A DNA stretch of 64,000 nt, from positions 868,001 to 932,000 of the forward strand of contig NZ_CABPSK010000001.1 in the NCBI RefSeq assembly GCF_902459645.1. Reading direction: 5' to 3'. This stretch comes from Pandoraea pneumonica. Its GTDB lineage: Bacteria; Pseudomonadota; Gammaproteobacteria; Burkholderiales; Burkholderiaceae. This document shows positions 36,436 through 45,096 of the stretch, piece after piece; position 1 is the stretch's first letter; each line of letters starts with the position of its first letter. The translations under genes and the position numbers were made by a program. The notes below the pieces were generated by a model, which was given only the letters and a program-made list of their open reading frames with translations, ran no database searches and was not told where the DNA came from.

Positions 36436-37107
36436 TCAAGCCGAAGCGCGTTCGTGACGCAGCACCACGCCCGTGGGCTCCGTCGCCTGTTGCGCGGCGG
36501 TATGGCGATTGAGCAGCAGGCGCTTGAGCGTATCGAGTTGATGCACCGTCTGACGCACGGTGTCTTGCATGCCATTGAAGAACCACAGATGGCTCATTGC
36601 AATCGCCAGACCGCAGGCCGTGGCGATCAACGCTTCGGCCACGCCCGAGGTGACTTGCGTGGGGTCGCCACCGGCTGCGCCCAGCACGTCGAAGGCGTGA
36701 AACATGCCGACGATCGTGCCGAACAGCCCCAGCAGCGGGGCGACCGTAATCACCGTGTCGAGCACCCAAAGACCGCGATCGATGCGGGGCACTTCCAGAT
36801 AGATCGCTTCGTCGATGGCGGCTTCCATATCGCCGTGATGCACGCGCTTGAGATTGTGTGCGTAAGCGTCGAGCAAACGCCCATGCGGCAGGCCCAAAGC
36901 GGCGGCACGCAGTTCGTCGGCATCGTGGGCGTCGATCACCGGCAGTGCGCCGACGGCCGTCACGATACGCGCCCCGGCGCGAAACGCGCGGCGCAACCGC
37001 AGCCCGCGATCGACGATGACGGTAATGCCCACAAACGCCAACAACACCATCAGATAGAGCGTGCCGCCGGACGACATCGCCAGTTGATTGAATTGACTCA
37101 GATCCAT
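36436..37107 (-). CDS. exbB: ExbB-like MotA/TolQ/ExbB proton channel protein
   Basis: A 223-residue protein of the MotA/TolQ/ExbB family with three hydrophobic segments; the conserved second half includes GLFGTIVGMFHAFDVLG and GVAEALIATACGLAIAMSHLWFF. It is the stator partner of ExbD. The start at 37107 follows AGGAG. It lies 76 bp downstream of the TonB-dependent receptor gene on the same strand. Confidence 0.92.
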   Translation of the reverse strand: MDLSQFNQLAMSSGGTLYLMVLLAFVGITVIVDRGLRLRRAFRAGARIVTAVGALPVIDAHDADELRAAALGLPHGRLLDAYAHNLKRVHHGDMEAAIDEAIYLEVPRIDRGLWVLDTVITVAPLLGLFGTIVGMFHAFDVLGAAGGDPTQVTSGVAEALIATACGLAIAMSHLWFFNGMQDTVRQTVHQLDTLKRLLLNRHTAAQQATEPTGVVLRHERASA

Positions 37108-37183
37108 ACAAATTCTCCTTTCGAGGTAACGCGCTCCGGCCCCAAGTGCACGGGGCCGGTGGGTCGTTGAAACAAGCTGCCGG

Positions 37184-39508
37184 TCAGATCTCGGCGCGAA
37201 GGTTGACGTAGAAGCTGCGCCCCGGCACGAAGTAGTAGAGGAACTGGTTCGCATCCGTCCCCTTGCTCGTATCGGTTGCGGCAGGGCCGAGGTTGTCGGT
37301 AATGCGGTGCGTGTCGAAAAGGTTGTCGATGCCGAACGACACGCGCACCTTCTTGAGCACCGAGCTCAGGTTGGTGAAGTCGCGCGCGATCATCATGCTG
37401 GTGACGCTGTAAGGGCCAACTTTGTAGATCGAGCCATCCGCTGCCCCGTTGCTGCCCTGGTACATCGAGCCGACGAACTTGGTGTTGATGCCAGCGTGCC
37501 ACGGGCCTTGATCGAAGTTGAGCGCGACCGCCGCCGTGTACTGCGGCACAAACGAAATGCGCTGACCCGACTTCCAAATCTGCGAGCCCGTGCCGTTCTG
37601 CGTGTAGGTCGCGTTGTTGAGCGAGCCATTGGCGTAGAACGAGAAGCCGCTGCCCAGCAGCACGTTGCCCTCGGCCTCGATACCGGTGTAGCGCACGCCG
37701 CCAGCATTGAAGTAGGTGGCGTTTGCCCCCGAGCCGTTCTTGGTGATGTAGTTGCTGAACTCGATCAGGTACGCGTCGGCATTGAACGTGAACCGATCGG
37801 CCTTGAACACCGTGCCGATCTGATAGGCCATCGAGGTTTGCGGCTGGACGTTGTTGTTACCCGACGGATTGGCCGAGTACATCGTGTTCAAGTTCGGCCC
37901 GAGCGCGCCACGCGACACTTGTGCGTAGCCCGACCAAAGCGACGTGAAGCGATAGTTGACGTCCAGACTCGGCAGCACGCTGTCCCACGACTTGCTGGCC
38001 GACGTGCCGGGCAGGTTGTTCTGCAAGACGCTGGCCGACAACGAGCGCTCGAAGTGCTGATAGCGAATGCCCGGCGTGACGGTCAGGGCATTGGTCGCCT
38101 TCCACGCGTACTGTGCGAACGCTTGTGCCGTGTTCACCTCATCGACCATGTCGTAGTAGGTGTTGCCGTACGTGGCGTTTTGCTTGACGGACTGCCCGGT
38201 GGTGGCGTCGTAAGCGAAGCGATTGCGCGGGTTGCGCGTGTGCTCGAACCAGAAGCCGCCCGTGAACGTGCCGTACGCATCGGTATGCGTAGCGGCCAAC
38301 GTGTCGCCGTAGGTGCGGTACTCGTTGAGCTTGAGCGCGCCCGCAATGTCGGTGCCCGACTGGCCGGGCGCGAAAGGCTTGGCGGCGCTCAATGCCGAGA
38401 GGGGCGACGACGTGTTGTCGCCGTTCAGTTCGTGGCTCAGGTTGTAGTAGTAATACGTGTACAGCTTGTTGCTCAGGCCCCAGCCGTTATCGAAGTTGTG
38501 TTTGACATCGATATAGGCGAACTCGGTGTTCTTGTCCTGATAGTTGTAGCCCCAGTAATTCGGGCTTTTCGGGTCGGCATTCAGGCCGTAGTTGTAGCCG
38601 TATTGGGCGACTTGATTGAGCGTGGCACCGCCCGGGTTGTTGAAGTGAATCTTGTCGTAGGCGTAGACCCACGTCACCAGCGTGTTGCTGCCGATGGGCG
38701 TCACGCCCTTGAGGAAGATGTTCGTGTTACCGACGCCACTGTTGCTCAAGGCGCCGTTCGAATCGGTTCGCTGAATATTCAGGAACACATTCGAGTCGAG
38801 CAGCCCGGGCATGATGCCGGTGGTAATGCCGAGGTTTTCCTGCCATGTGGCATGCGAACCGATGGTCTGCGAGTACTCGATCTTGCGCTCGGGGCTCAGC
38901 GTCGGTGAGAACAGGTTCACCGAACCGCCAAAGGTGGCATAGCCCAGCGTGGTGGCGTTGCCGGGGCTGCGATCGATGGTCACACCGCCAATGGTGGCTG
39001 CGGGGAAGTACGACGTGGTGTGGTGCGAGAAGTCGTTGGTGTCGCCGAACGGAATGCCGTCGTAGGTGACGTTGAACTGGCCGTCCGGAAAGCCACGCAG
39101 TGTCTGGTTTTTGGCTTCCGACAAACCGAGGCCGTTGGGCGACGAACTGCTGTAGCTCGGCGCGATACGCAGAATCGTGCCGTAGTCGGCCTGCGGGTTG
39201 ACCTGATTGGCGATGTAGTCGCTGCTGATCTGCGTCTGGGGCGACGTGGCTTCGAGCGGGGCCTGCGTCAGTGCCTTTGCTGCCGCTTCGGTCGGTGCCT
39301 TGCGCGACTTGGCAGCCGTGGCATTGGCCGGTGCGCCGACGTCCGATGCCGAGACGTCGCCGATATCGGTCGTCGGGCTGGTTTGGGCATTTGCTGCACT
39401 CGCCAGCACGGCAAGCGCGATGGCAGTGAGCGTCAGATGCGGCCTGCGCATCGAAAGGCTGGCAACGGTGCGGGTGAGGTGCGGTGCATGCGTCGTCTGA
39501 GGTTTCAT
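37184..39508 (-). CDS. TonB-dependent outer-membrane receptor
   Basis: A 774-residue receptor with a signal peptide (SMRRPHLTLTAIALAVLASAANAQ), a plug domain (about residues 80-220, QTLRGFPDGQFNVTYDGIPFGD, then GNATTLGYATFGGSVNLFSP) and a 22-strand-type barrel ending in an aromatic-containing strand (GRSFYVNLRAEI). Annotated relatives take up siderophores, cobalamin or organic compounds. Here it sits between an exported phosphodiesterase-like gene and its own exbB-exbD-tonB set, so a phosphorylated or nucleotide-like ligand is possible (inference). I see no helical-carrier or haem signature. Confidence 0.88.
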   Translation of the reverse strand: MKPQTTHAPHLTRTVASLSMRRPHLTLTAIALAVLASAANAQTSPTTDIGDVSASDVGAPANATAAKSRKAPTEAAAKALTQAPLEATSPQTQISSDYIANQVNPQADYGTILRIAPSYSSSSPNGLGLSEAKNQTLRGFPDGQFNVTYDGIPFGDTNDFSHHTTSYFPAATIGGVTIDRSPGNATTLGYATFGGSVNLFSPTLSPERKIEYSQTIGSHATWQENLGITTGIMPGLLDSNVFLNIQRTDSNGALSNSGVGNTNIFLKGVTPIGSNTLVTWVYAYDKIHFNNPGGATLNQVAQYGYNYGLNADPKSPNYWGYNYQDKNTEFAYIDVKHNFDNGWGLSNKLYTYYYYNLSHELNGDNTSSPLSALSAAKPFAPGQSGTDIAGALKLNEYRTYGDTLAATHTDAYGTFTGGFWFEHTRNPRNRFAYDATTGQSVKQNATYGNTYYDMVDEVNTAQAFAQYAWKATNALTVTPGIRYQHFERSLSASVLQNNLPGTSASKSWDSVLPSLDVNYRFTSLWSGYAQVSRGALGPNLNTMYSANPSGNNNVQPQTSMAYQIGTVFKADRFTFNADAYLIEFSNYITKNGSGANATYFNAGGVRYTGIEAEGNVLLGSGFSFYANGSLNNATYTQNGTGSQIWKSGQRISFVPQYTAAVALNFDQGPWHAGINTKFVGSMYQGSNGAADGSIYKVGPYSVTSMMIARDFTNLSSVLKKVRVSFGIDNLFDTHRITDNLGPAATDTSKGTDANQFLYYFVPGRSFYVNLRAEI

Positions 39509-39612
39509 GACTTGGGTTCGTTCTCTTTGGAAGTTGTGCCCGCCGGGTATGGCGGGCAACCCTGATTTGTCGTGCTGACGGGTGCTAAATCGTGACGGGC
39601 CGAAAGGTCCGC

Positions 39613-41154
39613 TCAGTTCGTGGGTTTGTGGAAATTCAATCCCGGGAGTGAAGCCGTGCCTTCGCTGCGCACTGCGTCGAGCGCGGTCGGCTTGAGCGCC
39701 AGCGCTTGCAGCAGCGTCGGGGCTACCTGACGCGTCGAGACCGGCGAGTCGATTTCCTGCGCGGCGATGTCGGGACGGGAGATCAGCAAGGCGACATGAC
39801 GATCGTCGTCGTGGAACCCGCCGTGCTCGGCGACCTTGCTGCCACGCGTGTAAATCACGCCGTATTGCGTTTCGATGGCGATGTCCGGCACGTGACTATC
39901 GCGGCCGACGCGCCCCCAACCCGGCGGCATGTCATTCCCCGCGTAGACGTGTTCGATGCCAAGCGCGTCGGCGTTTGCACGCAGGGCGTTGACGACAGCC
40001 TGCGTGGCGCGCGGTTGCTTGAGCCACAAGAGGCCAACGTCGTCGAGCGTGGCTTTGGCGAGGGCATCGGGCGCACTTCTCGCTACCACATCGAGCACGT
40101 GCTTGCCGTCGATACGACGCAACTGCCCCGGTGCAACGGGCGACTGGCCATGTTTGGCCGCAATCACGACCAGCGTCGTGGTGTCGAGACCGCGAGCCAC
40201 CAGTGCATCGAGCACACGTCGCAGCGACCCGTCGATCTGATCGAGTGCGGTGGCAATGGCGACGCCAGGCTTCGCGTGCGCGTCGAGATAGCCGTCGCCA
40301 GACTTCTGCGCCACGCTCAATTGCTGAAAGTTCATGCCGAACAGGCGCGGCACCCCCGGCGTGGCGTTGCCGCCGCTGTCACGGCCATCGATTTGCCGAA
40401 GCAACGCGTCGACTTTCAGGTTGTCGTAGGCCGGGAACGAGGTGATTTTTTCGCCGACGGCAGCAATCTCCGGCGTGTAGAGATCGTCGACACCGCGTCC
40501 GCTCGGGCCGTGCACAAAATCGTAGGCGAGATGTTTGTCGGCCCAAGCGGTGCGGCCACCGGCAGCACGTACCACGTCGAAGACCGTGTTCACGCGCAGG
40601 TAGTTGTGCGGATAGACCGGTGCGCAATGACGGGCCGGGTCGCGCGGCAGTCGGGCCGCGTCGATGGCACCGCCGCCGTCGATGCGCTTCGGATCACGAT
40701 CGATCGATTCGTCGAAGACGACCTCTGCGCCCAGACTCGCCTTCGCGTGCTTTTCATCGATGCAAGCGGCACCGGCTGGCGAGAGGCGGCGGTCGAAACT
40801 GTCGTCGTAGTACACGCCCGACGTCACCGGGCTCGCGCCGCTGATCAGCGCCACCATGCCAGGGAATGAATCGGACGGCACCGGCGTGCGCGCATTGCGA
40901 TACATCACACCGTGCTGCGCGAGGGCGGCAAGCGCAGACGTCGGATGCGACGCAACGTACCGGGCGAGATCCTGCTCATGCATGCCGTCGATGCTGATGA
41001 GCAGCACCCGCTCAGCCGGTGCGACGGGTGTGATGCGGGCCGGTTGGCCTGCAACGGCGGCGGCCGTCGCAGCCAGTACGGCGCAAGCCAGCGCGAACCG
41101 CGGGGCGAGGCGAGGGGAAATCCGGGGGACGGGGCGGAAAGTCTTGAGCTTCAT
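39613..41154 (-). CDS. Exported alkaline phosphatase/nucleotide pyrophosphatase-family protein
   Basis: A 513-residue member of the type I phosphodiesterase/alkaline phosphatase superfamily. An N-terminal signal segment (RFALACAVLAATAAAVAGQ) is followed by the metal-binding start VLLISIDGMHEQDL, the nucleophile region PVPSDSFPGMVALISGASP (the serines in PSDSFPG occupy the catalytic Thr/Ser position), and later metal-ligand motifs (AAKHGQSPV and EHGGFHDDDRHVALLI). It probably hydrolyses phosphodiesters or phosphomonoesters in the periplasm. It is upstream of, and cotranscribed or co-oriented with, the TonB receptor and divergent from an acid phosphatase gene. Confidence 0.85.
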   Translation of the reverse strand: MKLKTFRPVPRISPRLAPRFALACAVLAATAAAVAGQPARITPVAPAERVLLISIDGMHEQDLARYVASHPTSALAALAQHGVMYRNARTPVPSDSFPGMVALISGASPVTSGVYYDDSFDRRLSPAGAACIDEKHAKASLGAEVVFDESIDRDPKRIDGGGAIDAARLPRDPARHCAPVYPHNYLRVNTVFDVVRAAGGRTAWADKHLAYDFVHGPSGRGVDDLYTPEIAAVGEKITSFPAYDNLKVDALLRQIDGRDSGGNATPGVPRLFGMNFQQLSVAQKSGDGYLDAHAKPGVAIATALDQIDGSLRRVLDALVARGLDTTTLVVIAAKHGQSPVAPGQLRRIDGKHVLDVVARSAPDALAKATLDDVGLLWLKQPRATQAVVNALRANADALGIEHVYAGNDMPPGWGRVGRDSHVPDIAIETQYGVIYTRGSKVAEHGGFHDDDRHVALLISRPDIAAQEIDSPVSTRQVAPTLLQALALKPTALDAVRSEGTASLPGLNFHKPTN

Positions 41155-41355
41155 GGAGAAGATGCATCCTCGGCGCGGTGCGCTCGGTTGAGTGGACCGG
41201 CCTGTCTCGCCGGTGATCAGCGAGGCGAACTTTATGCGCCACCCGTGATGCACAGATGAAGCAAAACTTGCCAACATGAACAGATCGGACATCGAGCGAT
41301 GCTGCGGATGGCGAATCTGTCTGAATGGAAAGGTTTGCGCCTTGGGCGGGTCATA

Positions 41356-41372
41356 GGAGGCTCGTAGCCTCC
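41356..41372. promoter_or_regulatory. 7-bp inverted repeat between two phosphatase genes
   Basis: GGAGGCT-CGT-AGCCTCC is a perfect inverted repeat in the 262-bp region between the divergent phosphatase genes, 45 bp before the acid phosphatase start. It may be an operator or a leader hairpin. Confidence 0.4.
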
Positions 41373-41416
41373 ATCCGTTTATTCACCCAAGCCCCGTTCT
41401 TTTGAGGAACCGACCG

Positions 41417-42148
41417 ATGTTTTCTGCTTCTCCCCGCGCCGCGCGCACATTCGCCGCAGCGCTGCTGCTCCTGAGCGCCTTGCATGCCGCGCACGCCGCA
41501 GATGCTGCCAACCCCGACTATTTGCGCGGGACGGCACCTGATCTGACCGTGCTGGTCGCGCCGCCCCCAGCCGCAGGCAGCCTTGCCGCCGCGGACGATT
41601 TGCGTCAGGTGCTGGCGTTGCAGCAGTCCCGTACCCCGGCACAACTGGCGTTGGCTGACGGCGATACGCATAAGAGCGTGTTCCGGTTTGCGGACGTCGT
41701 CGGCTCAGACTTCCGCGCCGAGCGATTGCCCTTCACCGAAGCGTTCTTCAAGCGTCTGGCGAAGGAGGGCGCGGGTCCACTGAAGGCGGCCAAGGATTAC
41801 TGGAAGCGCCCGCGTCCGTATAACGTCAGCCCCGAAGTGCACCCGGGCATCGTCACCGAGGGCACGACGCCGGGTTATCCGAGCGGACATGCCACCTTTG
41901 CCTACTTGAGTGCCGTGATTCTGGCGACGATCGTGCCGGAGAAGCGCGCAGACATCTTTGCGCGTGCGGAGGCTTACGCACAGGGGCGCGCCATTGGCGG
42001 CGTGCATTACGTGAGCGATGTCGAAGCAGGCAAGGTGAGCGGTACGGTCATCGCAGCCGCCATGCTCGCCAATCCGGCATTTCGTGACGATCTTGCCCGC
42101 GCGACGCGCGAGACCCGCGAAGCGCTTGGCTTGCCAGCGTTGCGATAA
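41417..42148 (+). CDS. Class A non-specific acid phosphatase (PAP2 family)
   Basis: A 243-residue exported phosphatase. The signal peptide ends near HAAHAAD. The three PAP2 motifs are visible in order: KDYWKRPRP (K-x6-RP), YPSGHAT, and the final motif around RAIGGVHYVSDVEAG with its His and Asp. The canonical first Ser-Arg of motif three appears as Gly-Arg, as in some class A enzymes. It removes phosphate from many phosphomonoesters in the periplasm. The start at 41417 follows GAGGA. It ends 5 bp from the convergent sensor kinase gene. Confidence 0.9.
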   Translation: MFSASPRAARTFAAALLLLSALHAAHAADAANPDYLRGTAPDLTVLVAPPPAAGSLAAADDLRQVLALQQSRTPAQLALADGDTHKSVFRFADVVGSDFRAERLPFTEAFFKRLAKEGAGPLKAAKDYWKRPRPYNVSPEVHPGIVTEGTTPGYPSGHATFAYLSAVILATIVPEKRADIFARAEAYAQGRAIGGVHYVSDVEAGKVSGTVIAAAMLANPAFRDDLARATRETREALGLPALR

Positions 42149-42152
42149 CCCG

Positions 42153-43604
42153 TCAGGCACTCGCGACGCCGGTCGCCTCATGGCGGCTGGGTGTCGCGTC
42201 TTGGCCTTCGGGCATTGTCTGCGAAGGCGGTACCGCAGCGAAGCGCAAGGCAACACGGCAGCCGGGTTCGGCATCGTCGATGCGCATGACGGCGTTGTGA
42301 ATCCGTGCCGTCGCCGCGACGACGCTTAGCCCCAGCCCGTGGCCGGGCGTCGGCATACCGCTCACGCTTGCGCCGCGATAGAACGGCCGCAGCACGGCGT
42401 CACGCTCGACGCTCGCGATTCCCGGCCCGGTATCACACACTTCCACCACGGCATGCTCCGGCGTTGCCAACACACGCAAACACACGGTGCCCCCGGCAGG
42501 CGTGAACTTCAGCGCGTTATCGAGCAGGTTCTGGATAGCGCCAAAGATCAAATCACCGTCGCCCAGGACCGGCGCGCTGCGTTGGGTTTGTACCGACAGC
42601 ACCACCTTTCGTTCTTCGGCCAGCGGCTCGTACAGATCGACAACGTCTTCGACAATGCGGGCCAGATCGACCTGACGAAACTGTTCGCGGCGGGCATGGG
42701 CGTCGATCTCGGCAATGCGCAGCAATGCCGAGAAACGGTCGAGCACGTGGTCGGTCTGCTCGAGCGCGCGCTCGACGGCGGCGTCGTATTCCTGCGCACT
42801 AGCCGCGCCCCGGCGGGCACGCTCCAACCCCGCGCGCAAGCGCGTCATCGGCGTGCGCAAATCGTGGGCAATCCATGCGCAAACCCCACGTAATTCCGAT
42901 ACGAGACGTTCGATATCGTCGAGCATCGTGTTGACGAAACCGACGAGCAAATCGATGTCGTCTCGTCGCCCACGCGTCGGGAGGCGGCGGGTGAAGTGGC
43001 TGGAGATAATCTCCTGACACGATTCCCGCAGTTGCCGAACCCGTTGATTGGCGGCGCGGTGCAGGGCGTATCCGCACAAGGCGCCGAGCAGAATCGTCGC
43101 CAGCAGCCCGCCGATGGCGACCCGCACCAGCATGTGGTCGAAGCGATCAATATCGTCGACGGCCTGCCCGACGATCACGCGGTTACCGTCGGGCATGGTG
43201 GCGATCATGGCGCGATAGGGGCGTGCCCATGAGTCGCCATCTTTGTCCGTGACGATCTGGGTGTAGCGGTAGGCGTGCCAGTCGGGTTGGTGTTTCGGCA
43301 GGACTTCAATATTGCCCGCCAGCCGCTGTCCGTTCGGTGTGAACAGGCCATAAGGGCGCATATTGGCGGCTTCGCGGCGGCTGCGTTCGGAGATGTTGGC
43401 GCGTGCGTCTTCCGGGGTGCGACGGATCAGTTGGGTGCTTTCGCGTTGAAGGCGGGCATCGACGAGATCGGTCAGATAGCTCATCGTGAGCCAATAGACG
43501 ACAGCAAACAGCGAGACGACCGACACGATGAAGATGCCGAAGATGGGCCCGGCACCCCACAGGCTGCGCCAAAAGCTGCGCTCAGTCATTGGCGTGGAGA
43601 ACAT
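42153..43604 (-). CDS. Membrane sensor histidine kinase
   Basis: A 483-residue histidine kinase. A first transmembrane helix (GPIFGIFIVSVVSLFAVVYW, about residues 20-39) and a second (about 163-186) flank a periplasmic sensor of about 120 residues, followed by HAMP, the phospho-acceptor H-box (WIAHDLRTPMTRLR) and ATPase N (LLDNALKF) and G (DTGPGIA, GHGLGLSVV) boxes. ATG at 43604 or at 43589 is possible; either overlaps the response regulator gene, so the two are coupled. Being convergent with the acid phosphatase suggests, but does not prove, control of the phosphatase/TonB genes. Confidence 0.88.
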   Translation of the reverse strand: MFSTPMTERSFWRSLWGAGPIFGIFIVSVVSLFAVVYWLTMSYLTDLVDARLQRESTQLIRRTPEDARANISERSRREAANMRPYGLFTPNGQRLAGNIEVLPKHQPDWHAYRYTQIVTDKDGDSWARPYRAMIATMPDGNRVIVGQAVDDIDRFDHMLVRVAIGGLLATILLGALCGYALHRAANQRVRQLRESCQEIISSHFTRRLPTRGRRDDIDLLVGFVNTMLDDIERLVSELRGVCAWIAHDLRTPMTRLRAGLERARRGAASAQEYDAAVERALEQTDHVLDRFSALLRIAEIDAHARREQFRQVDLARIVEDVVDLYEPLAEERKVVLSVQTQRSAPVLGDGDLIFGAIQNLLDNALKFTPAGGTVCLRVLATPEHAVVEVCDTGPGIASVERDAVLRPFYRGASVSGMPTPGHGLGLSVVAATARIHNAVMRIDDAEPGCRVALRFAAVPPSQTMPEGQDATPSRHEATGVASA

Positions 43605-44313
43605 AGCCAGTCCCGCGAACCGTGTCGATCATCGCCGAGTAGGTGCCATCGAGCGAAATCTTCTTGCGCAGCCTTGCGATGTGCACGTCGATGACATTGG
43701 TCTGCACGTCGTGCTGGTACTTCCACACCGATTCGAAGAGCAGGGCGCGCGTGACGACTTGGTTGGCGTTGCGCATGAGGTATTCGAGCAAGCGCATTTC
43801 GCGCGGCTTGAGTGCGACCGGCACGCCGGCTCGGGTCACCGTACCGTTCTCGCGGTCCAGATGCAGGTCGCCCACGCGCAGGCTAGCGCCGGTATCGGTG
43901 TCGCTATGCCGACGTAACAGCACGTCGATGCGCGCGGTCAACTCGTCGAAGCTGAAGGGTTTGGTGAGGTAGTCGTCGGCACCGTTGCGCAGGCCGCGCA
44001 CGCGTTCATCCGTTGCGCCAAGCGCGGAGAGAATCAACACCGGGGTTTTGACGCCGACGTTACGGGCGGTGGTGAGAATCGACATCCCGTCGATCTCCGG
44101 CAATAGGCGATCGAGGACCACGCAGTCGTACTCGCCGTGAAGCATCCGTTGCAGGCCTTCGCCCCCGGCGCAGGCGAGATCGACGGCAAAGCCATGTTCA
44201 CCGAGCGCCGAGACAAGTTCATGGGCGACCTTGGCGTCGTCTTCTACCACCAGAACGCGGCTGGCGGTCGCCAGAATGCTCGCGCCAGCGGGTTCAACGG
44301 GAGTCATGCGCAT
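43582..44313 (-). CDS. OmpR-family response regulator
   Basis: A 243-residue regulator. The receiver domain (about 18-130) has the phosphorylated Asp in VVLDRLLPEIDG and the Lys in YLTKPF; a winged-helix DNA-binding domain (about 145-240, LKPREMRLLEYLMRNANQVVTR, then DVHIARLRKKI, GTGYVL) follows. It is the partner of the kinase gene that overlaps its end. A direct repeat upstream (44362-44378) is a candidate autoregulatory box. Confidence 0.9.
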   Translation of the reverse strand: MRMTPVEPAGASILATASRVLVVEDDAKVAHELVSALGEHGFAVDLACAGGEGLQRMLHGEYDCVVLDRLLPEIDGMSILTTARNVGVKTPVLILSALGATDERVRGLRNGADDYLTKPFSFDELTARIDVLLRRHSDTDTGASLRVGDLHLDRENGTVTRAGVPVALKPREMRLLEYLMRNANQVVTRALLFESVWKYQHDVQTNVIDVHIARLRKKISLDGTYSAMIDTVRGTGYVLHAND

Positions 44314-44361
44314 GGGGTCGTCTCAGCTCGGGTAGTTGGCCGCAGACTTTATGGCAATTGT

Positions 44362-44378
44362 GTGACGATCCCGTGACG
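44362..44378 (-). promoter_or_regulatory. Direct repeat GTGACG-N5-GTGACG upstream of the response regulator
   Basis: Two GTGACG hexamers (44362-44367 and 44373-44378) repeat with an 11-bp period about 50-65 bp before the response regulator start. OmpR/PhoB-type regulators bind direct repeats with a 10-11-bp period, so autoregulation is likely (inference). Confidence 0.5.
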
Positions 44379-44437
44379 GATGTTCTATGGTTGGTTCATC
44401 TTGGCCAGATGGAGCGCGCGGCCCACCCTCGCGCCAA

Positions 44438-44935
44438 TCAAACAATGCTGCGATGTTGCCCACCTTGCGACAAGCGCCAGCGCACGAGATCGTCCGCCCC
44501 CGGACCGGCTTCGATAGTCAGGTCCTCGGGGCTCACTGGCTCGCCTGTCGCCTGATCGATGAAGGCCCACCGGACGGGGGCGCCGGTCTTCCGGTTCAGG
44601 AATGTCATGGGCGGTGCCGAAGCCCCCAAGGTATCGCCAATCTGGGCGAGTACCGGCATCAATGCGCCGACCTCGCGCCCGCTGCGCGTCAGGAGATATT
44701 CAAATCGCTCCGGGTTTTGCTGATACGCCCGCCGCTCGATGAGACCACTGGCTTCAAGATGCTTAAGGCGATCGCTGAGCGTCGCATTGGTCACGCCGGA
44801 CGACTGGCGGAACTCGTCATATCGGCGCAGCCCAAGCACGAGATCGCGCAGGATCAGCAAACCCCATCGGTCGCCAATCGCCGCCATGACATCCGCGATT
44901 GAACACACCATGCCATCGAAACCCTTTGAGCGCAT
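44438..44935 (-). CDS. HxlR-family transcriptional regulator
   Basis: A 165-residue HxlR-type winged-helix protein. The family start CSIADVMAAIGDRWGLLILRDL with an N-terminal Cys, the wing LSDRLKHLEASGLIERRAY and TRSGREVGALMPVL are clear. The N-terminal Cys is sometimes redox- or aldehyde-sensing in this family. It is divergent from a NmrA-like gene with a palindrome over the shared promoter. The start could be 44935 or 44911. Confidence 0.87.
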   Translation of the reverse strand: MRSKGFDGMVCSIADVMAAIGDRWGLLILRDLVLGLRRYDEFRQSSGVTNATLSDRLKHLEASGLIERRAYQQNPERFEYLLTRSGREVGALMPVLAQIGDTLGASAPPMTFLNRKTGAPVRWAFIDQATGEPVSPEDLTIEAGPGADDLVRWRLSQGGQHRSIV

Positions 44936-44981
44936 GCGCCGTTCTCCGTCTGTGTTTCTCCGGCAAGCCGATCGAAAGTGC

Positions 44982-45016
44982 TTGCCGAGTCGAATTAGTG
45001 ACTCTTATTATAAGAG
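44982..45016 (+). promoter_or_regulatory. NmrA-gene promoter with palindromic operator
   Basis: TTGCCG (44982-44987) and TTATTA (45005-45010) are 17 bp apart. The perfect palindrome CTCTTA-TTA-TAAGAG (45002-45016) covers the -10 region, the position expected for a repressor such as the adjacent HxlR protein. Confidence 0.6.
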
Positions 45017-45096
45017 CAACACGTCGTCCCCGTGAAGCGAATTTCCCGTGCGGGTGTCGGCGCCACATCCGTTTCAACAAATTCGAGGGAACCACG

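Noticed and set aside
37307-38908. Long open frame of about 530 codons antisense to the TonB-dependent receptor
   Set aside because: It is a shadow of a real gene in high-GC DNA: Arg/Val/Ala-rich, no signal peptide, no known domain and no ribosome-binding site. The receptor on the other strand is unambiguous.
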